Part shown: positions 60,856-64,000 of the stretch, in pieces
How positions within the stretch are numbered: position 1 is the first letter of the stretch
Layout of the letters: the number at the start of each line of letters is the position of its first letter
Assembly: GCF_001904745.1 (NCBI RefSeq)
Contig: NZ_MRCD01000023.1
Location: forward strand, 33,096 to 97,095
DNA from: Calothrix sp. HK-06
Lineage (GTDB): Bacteria; Cyanobacteriota; Cyanobacteriia; Cyanobacteriales; Nostocaceae
Direction: 5' to 3'
DNA length: 64,000 nucleotides
Program-made: the position numbers and the translations under genes
The notes under the pieces: model-generated
The model's input: the letters and a program-made list of their open reading frames with translations, nothing else
Databases searched by the model: none
Told to the model about the DNA's origin: nothing

Positions 60856-61403
60856 TCCATTAGGACAAAAGACTATCTCTTAACCTACATATAGCGTTAA
60901 GGGAGCTAGAAAGATAAGTTGAAGTGTAAAATTTTATTGAGAACTGAAAGATTTTGTACAAACTAATGTATCTGTAATTTTTTTATCATAGTAAATTTGT
61001 AACACTAACAATATGCTTACGTGCATAAGCTTATGGTAGCCATAGACTTTTAGTCAGAGCTACAAGTCGAGACAGATTAAGATATATTCACTAAGTATGA
61101 AGAATTATTTAACAATATAAGTTAATATTACAATAACTTGGCACTCTGCGTGGCTAGCTAACAAAACGAAGCGATTCGTGGGGAAACGAAGTAATCCGGA
61201 ATACCTCAGCTACATGCCTACTACGTTTGTCAAACCAAACTTTATCCAGAAATGGTATTGGGAGTAATCCCGTAGTAAAGCGTATTTATTAACTACGCTT
61301 TACGATAAATTACTACGTTTTATTGTTATTAGATGCTACGACAATAAAACGAAATTTTCCGCTACTCCAAAATAATATCTAAGCACCACCGACCAATACT
61401 CCC
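60856..61403. other. Intergenic region with inverted repeats
   Basis: About 550 bp between divergent genes. Noted: AAAGCGTATTTATTAACTAC and TACGCTTTACGATAAATTAC near 61275-61320 and TTTTATTGTT...ACAATAAAAC (61318-61352), imperfect hairpins. No gene recognised. Confidence 0.5.
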
Positions 61404-62894
61404 ATGAACTCCATTCAGCTTGAAATCCCTGCTTTGGACACGATAACTGATGCACCTGCAAGTTCCGTTATTGATTTAGAAGTTACAACTGATCAAAATC
61501 TTACAAATCAAATTACAAATCAAAATTTTAAAATACCTAAAGATAAAATTCGCACTTCTCTGCGAGCTTCTACGGTGGATTCTGTTTTTGCAACAATTTT
61601 CTCAATCACAACTACTGGAATTTTACTAAGTAATTTTTTAGTGCAATTGGGAGCTGACGCTGTAGCCTTTGGGATGCTTTCTTCAATTCCAATGCTAGTG
61701 AATCTAATTCAACCACTAGGCGCCTACCTTAGCGAACAGACAACGAGTCGTTTTCGTTACTCAATGTGGATATACGGAACTTCGCGTTGCTTGTGGGCAG
61801 TGCTAGCAGTGGGAGTCTTTATGGCTTATGGGGGTTTCATTGATTCACATCAACTGATAAATTTAACTTTATTAATAGTTTTAGCTACAAACTTGTTAGG
61901 AGGACTTGGAGGCGCCTCTTGGTTAAGTTGGTTAGCTATGATTGTACCAAGGCGCCTGAGAGGTAGATACTTTGGTATTCGTAATAGCGTATCTAGTTTA
62001 ACTAACTTGATTTGCGTACCAATAGCAGGGGTTATAGTATCGACTTGGGGTGGTGGAACATTACAAGGTTACGGTGTTGTACTGTCAGTTGGGATTTTAT
62101 TCGGTTTTATAAGTCTCGCATGTCAGTGTTTTAAAGTAGATATTAATCCGCAAGAACAAAACTGTATAGTGTCTAAAGGAGTTTCACCATCACAAGAAGA
62201 ACTCGTTAACACAGTAACAAATACTGCTCCACCCGAATTTTCGATTTTAAGTATTTTTAAAGACTCAAATTTTTTAACTTTCTTACTGTACTTTGGTTTA
62301 TGGATGTTCGCGGTTAATTTAAGTATGCCGTTTTTCAACCTTTACATGTTGGATACACTGGCATTAGATGTTAGCTGGGTAACATTTTACGGTAGTATTC
62401 AAGCAGGCGCCAATCTGTTATTAATGGTACTTTGGGGACGTTTAGCAGACCGATTTGGAAATCGCCCTATTCTTGCTTTAGTAGGAATTTTAGTTGCAAT
62501 AACACCCTTATTATGGCTAGGAGTCGGTACTCATAATATAGATTTATGGTTATGGCTACCGCTTTTACACGTCCTTACTGGTGGAACTTGGGCGGCAATT
62601 GATTTGTGTAACAATAACTTACAGATAGGAGTGGCGCCAATACGCAACCAATCAAGTTATTTCGCCATTGTCGCAGCAGTTGCAGGTGCCTGTGGTGCTT
62701 TAGGTACTACAATTGGTGGTTTTATTGTCCAAAATAACAGCTTTGGTGGTTTACCAGGTTTGTTTCTTCTTTCGTGTATTTTCCGACTAGTTGCTTTAAT
62801 TCCACTTCTGTTTGTAAATGAACCTCGAAGAAAATCTTTATTTGAGTTCCTTCAAAACATTCGCCGTAGCATAGGTGTCTCGCCTGTGCAGTAA
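61404..62894 (+). CDS. MFS transporter
   Basis: 496 aa with about 12 hydrophobic helices, an acidic 50-residue N-terminal extension and a polar central loop (about 250-285). MFS motif LWGRLADRFGNRPILALVG (about 345-363) marks the start of the second half. No substrate-specific motif recognised. It stands alone, divergent from the sugar-binding protein gene. Confidence 0.85.
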   Translation: MNSIQLEIPALDTITDAPASSVIDLEVTTDQNLTNQITNQNFKIPKDKIRTSLRASTVDSVFATIFSITTTGILLSNFLVQLGADAVAFGMLSSIPMLVNLIQPLGAYLSEQTTSRFRYSMWIYGTSRCLWAVLAVGVFMAYGGFIDSHQLINLTLLIVLATNLLGGLGGASWLSWLAMIVPRRLRGRYFGIRNSVSSLTNLICVPIAGVIVSTWGGGTLQGYGVVLSVGILFGFISLACQCFKVDINPQEQNCIVSKGVSPSQEELVNTVTNTAPPEFSILSIFKDSNFLTFLLYFGLWMFAVNLSMPFFNLYMLDTLALDVSWVTFYGSIQAGANLLLMVLWGRLADRFGNRPILALVGILVAITPLLWLGVGTHNIDLWLWLPLLHVLTGGTWAAIDLCNNNLQIGVAPIRNQSSYFAIVAAVAGACGALGTTIGGFIVQNNSFGGLPGLFLLSCIFRLVALIPLLFVNEPRRKSLFEFLQNIRRSIGVSPVQ

Positions 62895-63352
62895 AAGTAT
62901 TTTTATTTACCACTCTCACACAGAGTACACAGAGATAATTGAGAAAAAGTTCATATTTTAGAAGCGTAAGAGATTTTCCTAGAGGATATATATGTGCCTA
63001 AATTTATCCTCTAGGAATTTTGTTACTGCATCAGATTTTTCTAGAGAAAATATATATGTATTAGTCATTCTCTAGAAAAGTTCGGCGCCAGATGACATTT
63101 TCCTAGAGGATATATATGTATCCCACATTCCGCACCTCAAGTTGAAGTACAAAAGATTACAAGCAAGGAAAAAGTAAAAAATTAGGATGATGAACAAATA
63201 GAGTGTTAAACGAATATATTTTTAAGAATAAATAATAAAGGATAAAAGATTTAACCCATAAAATAAATTATATAAGCACTAAAATTTTAGGAGCAATTAC
63301 TGTTCCTTTGAATGTTGATAAATTTTTATTTGCTTTTAAAATCTTGTTTAAC
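62895..63352. other. Region of hairpin repeats, otherwise empty
   Basis: About 460 bp between the MFS gene and a transposase remnant, holding the CCTAGAGG hairpin cluster (62971-63120) and AT-rich sequence. No protein frame supported. Confidence 0.5.
62971..63120. repeat. Three-unit hairpin cluster CCTAGAGGATATATATG
   Basis: Units begin at about 62971, 63032 and 63094, each about 60 bp. Unit 1 has TTCCTAGAGGATA matched by TATCCTCTAGGAA (63005-63018). Unit 2 has TTTTCTAGAGAA matched by TTCTCTAGAAAA: both arms changed together, so pairing is kept. Unit 3 keeps the left arm only. The TATATATG after each left arm is conserved. Confidence 0.65.
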
Positions 63353-63650
63353 TTAAGAAAGTAAATAATATTTTTGACAAGATGATGGTAAACAACTCAA
63401 AATCAAATAACGTTCAGATGTTAAATTAACAATTTGATTAACACCATCTAAAATTAAAAGGTGAATTCCTTGAAAACATTGAAAGACCCATCTTAATGTC
63501 GGAGATAAAGTTAGCTTTCCTAATTGGTTCTTAATTCCGATTTTGATTCTTTTTAAGCTATTTCTAAGTTCCCTTTGACCAAGGTTATAGACTAGCAACC
63601 TCTCAAATATTTTTGAGTTTTTGATTGTCTCACGAGTAGTATCACGTCGC
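63353..63650 (-). pseudogene. Transposase C-terminal remnant (IS1634-like)
   Basis: An open frame of about 98 codons with no start at its 5' end: FERLLVYNLGQRELRNSLKR, PTLRWVFQCFQGIHLLILDG and QKYYL resemble the C-terminus of IS1634-type transposases common in cyanobacteria. The catalytic DDE region is missing, so this is a dead remnant. No terminal inverted repeat identified. Confidence 0.65.
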
Positions 63651-64000
63651 GTATCATAATCTTAACTGCGTACAAGACGAGTTAAGTTTCAATACATGCG
63701 TCAAATAAAATACACAACAACTTCATATGGTATAGATTCAATTTTTTGTTTGCGCGGTACGACTTCTACCTAACACAGACGCTTTTTGGTAGTGGCTACA
63801 ACACTTTCATTACACAAGCTCCTTAAGGGTAGGCGCCACCAGTAGTTATTTTTATAAAATAGCATTTTGCGTAATATTACTATACTTATAGATAAAGTTT
63901 ATTATTAGCTATACTTAGTAGATATTTTTTGATTGCTGTTATATTTGTACGCTTTTATTTGCTTTTTACGAGTTTTCTCGTTAGACGCAAAATATAAGCT
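63651..64000. other. Window end, nothing recognised
   Basis: About 350 bp of AT-rich DNA beyond the transposase remnant, with one GGCGCC at 63832. No gene or structured repeat supported. Confidence 0.4.

Overview
The window looks like chromosomal DNA of a filamentous, probably heterocyst-forming cyanobacterium (Nostocales). Evidence: cytochrome c6, plastocyanin and PsbV genes, a ScyD/ScyE-type protein, cyanobacterial small families such as DUF2555, tRNA genes without encoded CCA ends, low GC, and a 26-unit tRNA array of the kind known from Nostocales. The classic cyanobacterial palindrome GCGATCGC was not seen. The palindrome GGCGCC instead occurs about 110 times by hand count, roughly one per 0.6 kb.

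Layout. 1-3.0 kb: two tandem DUF3131 genes. 3.3-3.7 kb: a broken KAS III gene. 3.8-8.5 kb: an M48 protease with TPR-like tail, an MscS channel and an OFA-family MFS transporter. 8.5-9.6 kb: three copies of a ~75-nt small RNA gene with its own promoter and terminator. 9.7-12.6 kb: purH, a tiny metal-binding-like peptide and a CPA-type antiporter. 12.8-19.8 kb: an immune-like island with a NACHT NTPase divergent from a WD40-Roc-COR-TIR giant, a helical companion protein and a nucleoside 2-deoxyribosyltransferase-like enzyme. 19.9-24.9 kb: housekeeping genes (esterases, DUF2555, coaBC, S4 protein, HAD phosphatase, winged helix protein). 25.0-29.2 kb: a two-component cluster. 29.5-33.3 kb: a stress/envelope block (GlsB, TIGR02587/TIGR02588, a YflT-ChaB fusion, Dps, a secreted small protein).

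33.7-41.5 kb is one long minus-strand unit. It starts with a 64-aa gene with a strong ribosome site, continues through 26 tRNA or tRNA-like units interrupted by four protein genes (a 52-aa ORF, a coiled-coil protein, a PARG-type macrodomain protein and an RNA ligase), and ends in an EF-Tu gene and a double-GNAT acetyltransferase. The content suggests a self-contained translation-rescue cassette: spare tRNAs, a spare EF-Tu, an RNA end-joining enzyme and an ADP-ribose-removing enzyme.

41.6-50.8 kb: a polysaccharide deacetylase, an HNH nuclease, a CopG-like protein, a GAF sensor protein lacking its phospho-histidine, an SRPBCC protein, a lone tRNA-Glu, a NhaP/TrkA antiporter and a divergent cytochrome b6-like protein. 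51-55 kb: a Pro/Gln-rich membrane-anchored protein and petJ, petE, psbV. 55.3-60.9 kb: sugar ABC transporter genes split by kdpA/kdpB and response-regulator debris and by an oppositely oriented ScyD/E gene. 61.4-64 kb: an MFS transporter, a cluster of covarying hairpins and a transposase remnant.

Dispersed inverted repeats built on the unit CCGTTACAT/CCGTTGTAT sit at four gene ends and supply the last codons of several proteins. Gene names rest on motif recognition; no database search was run.
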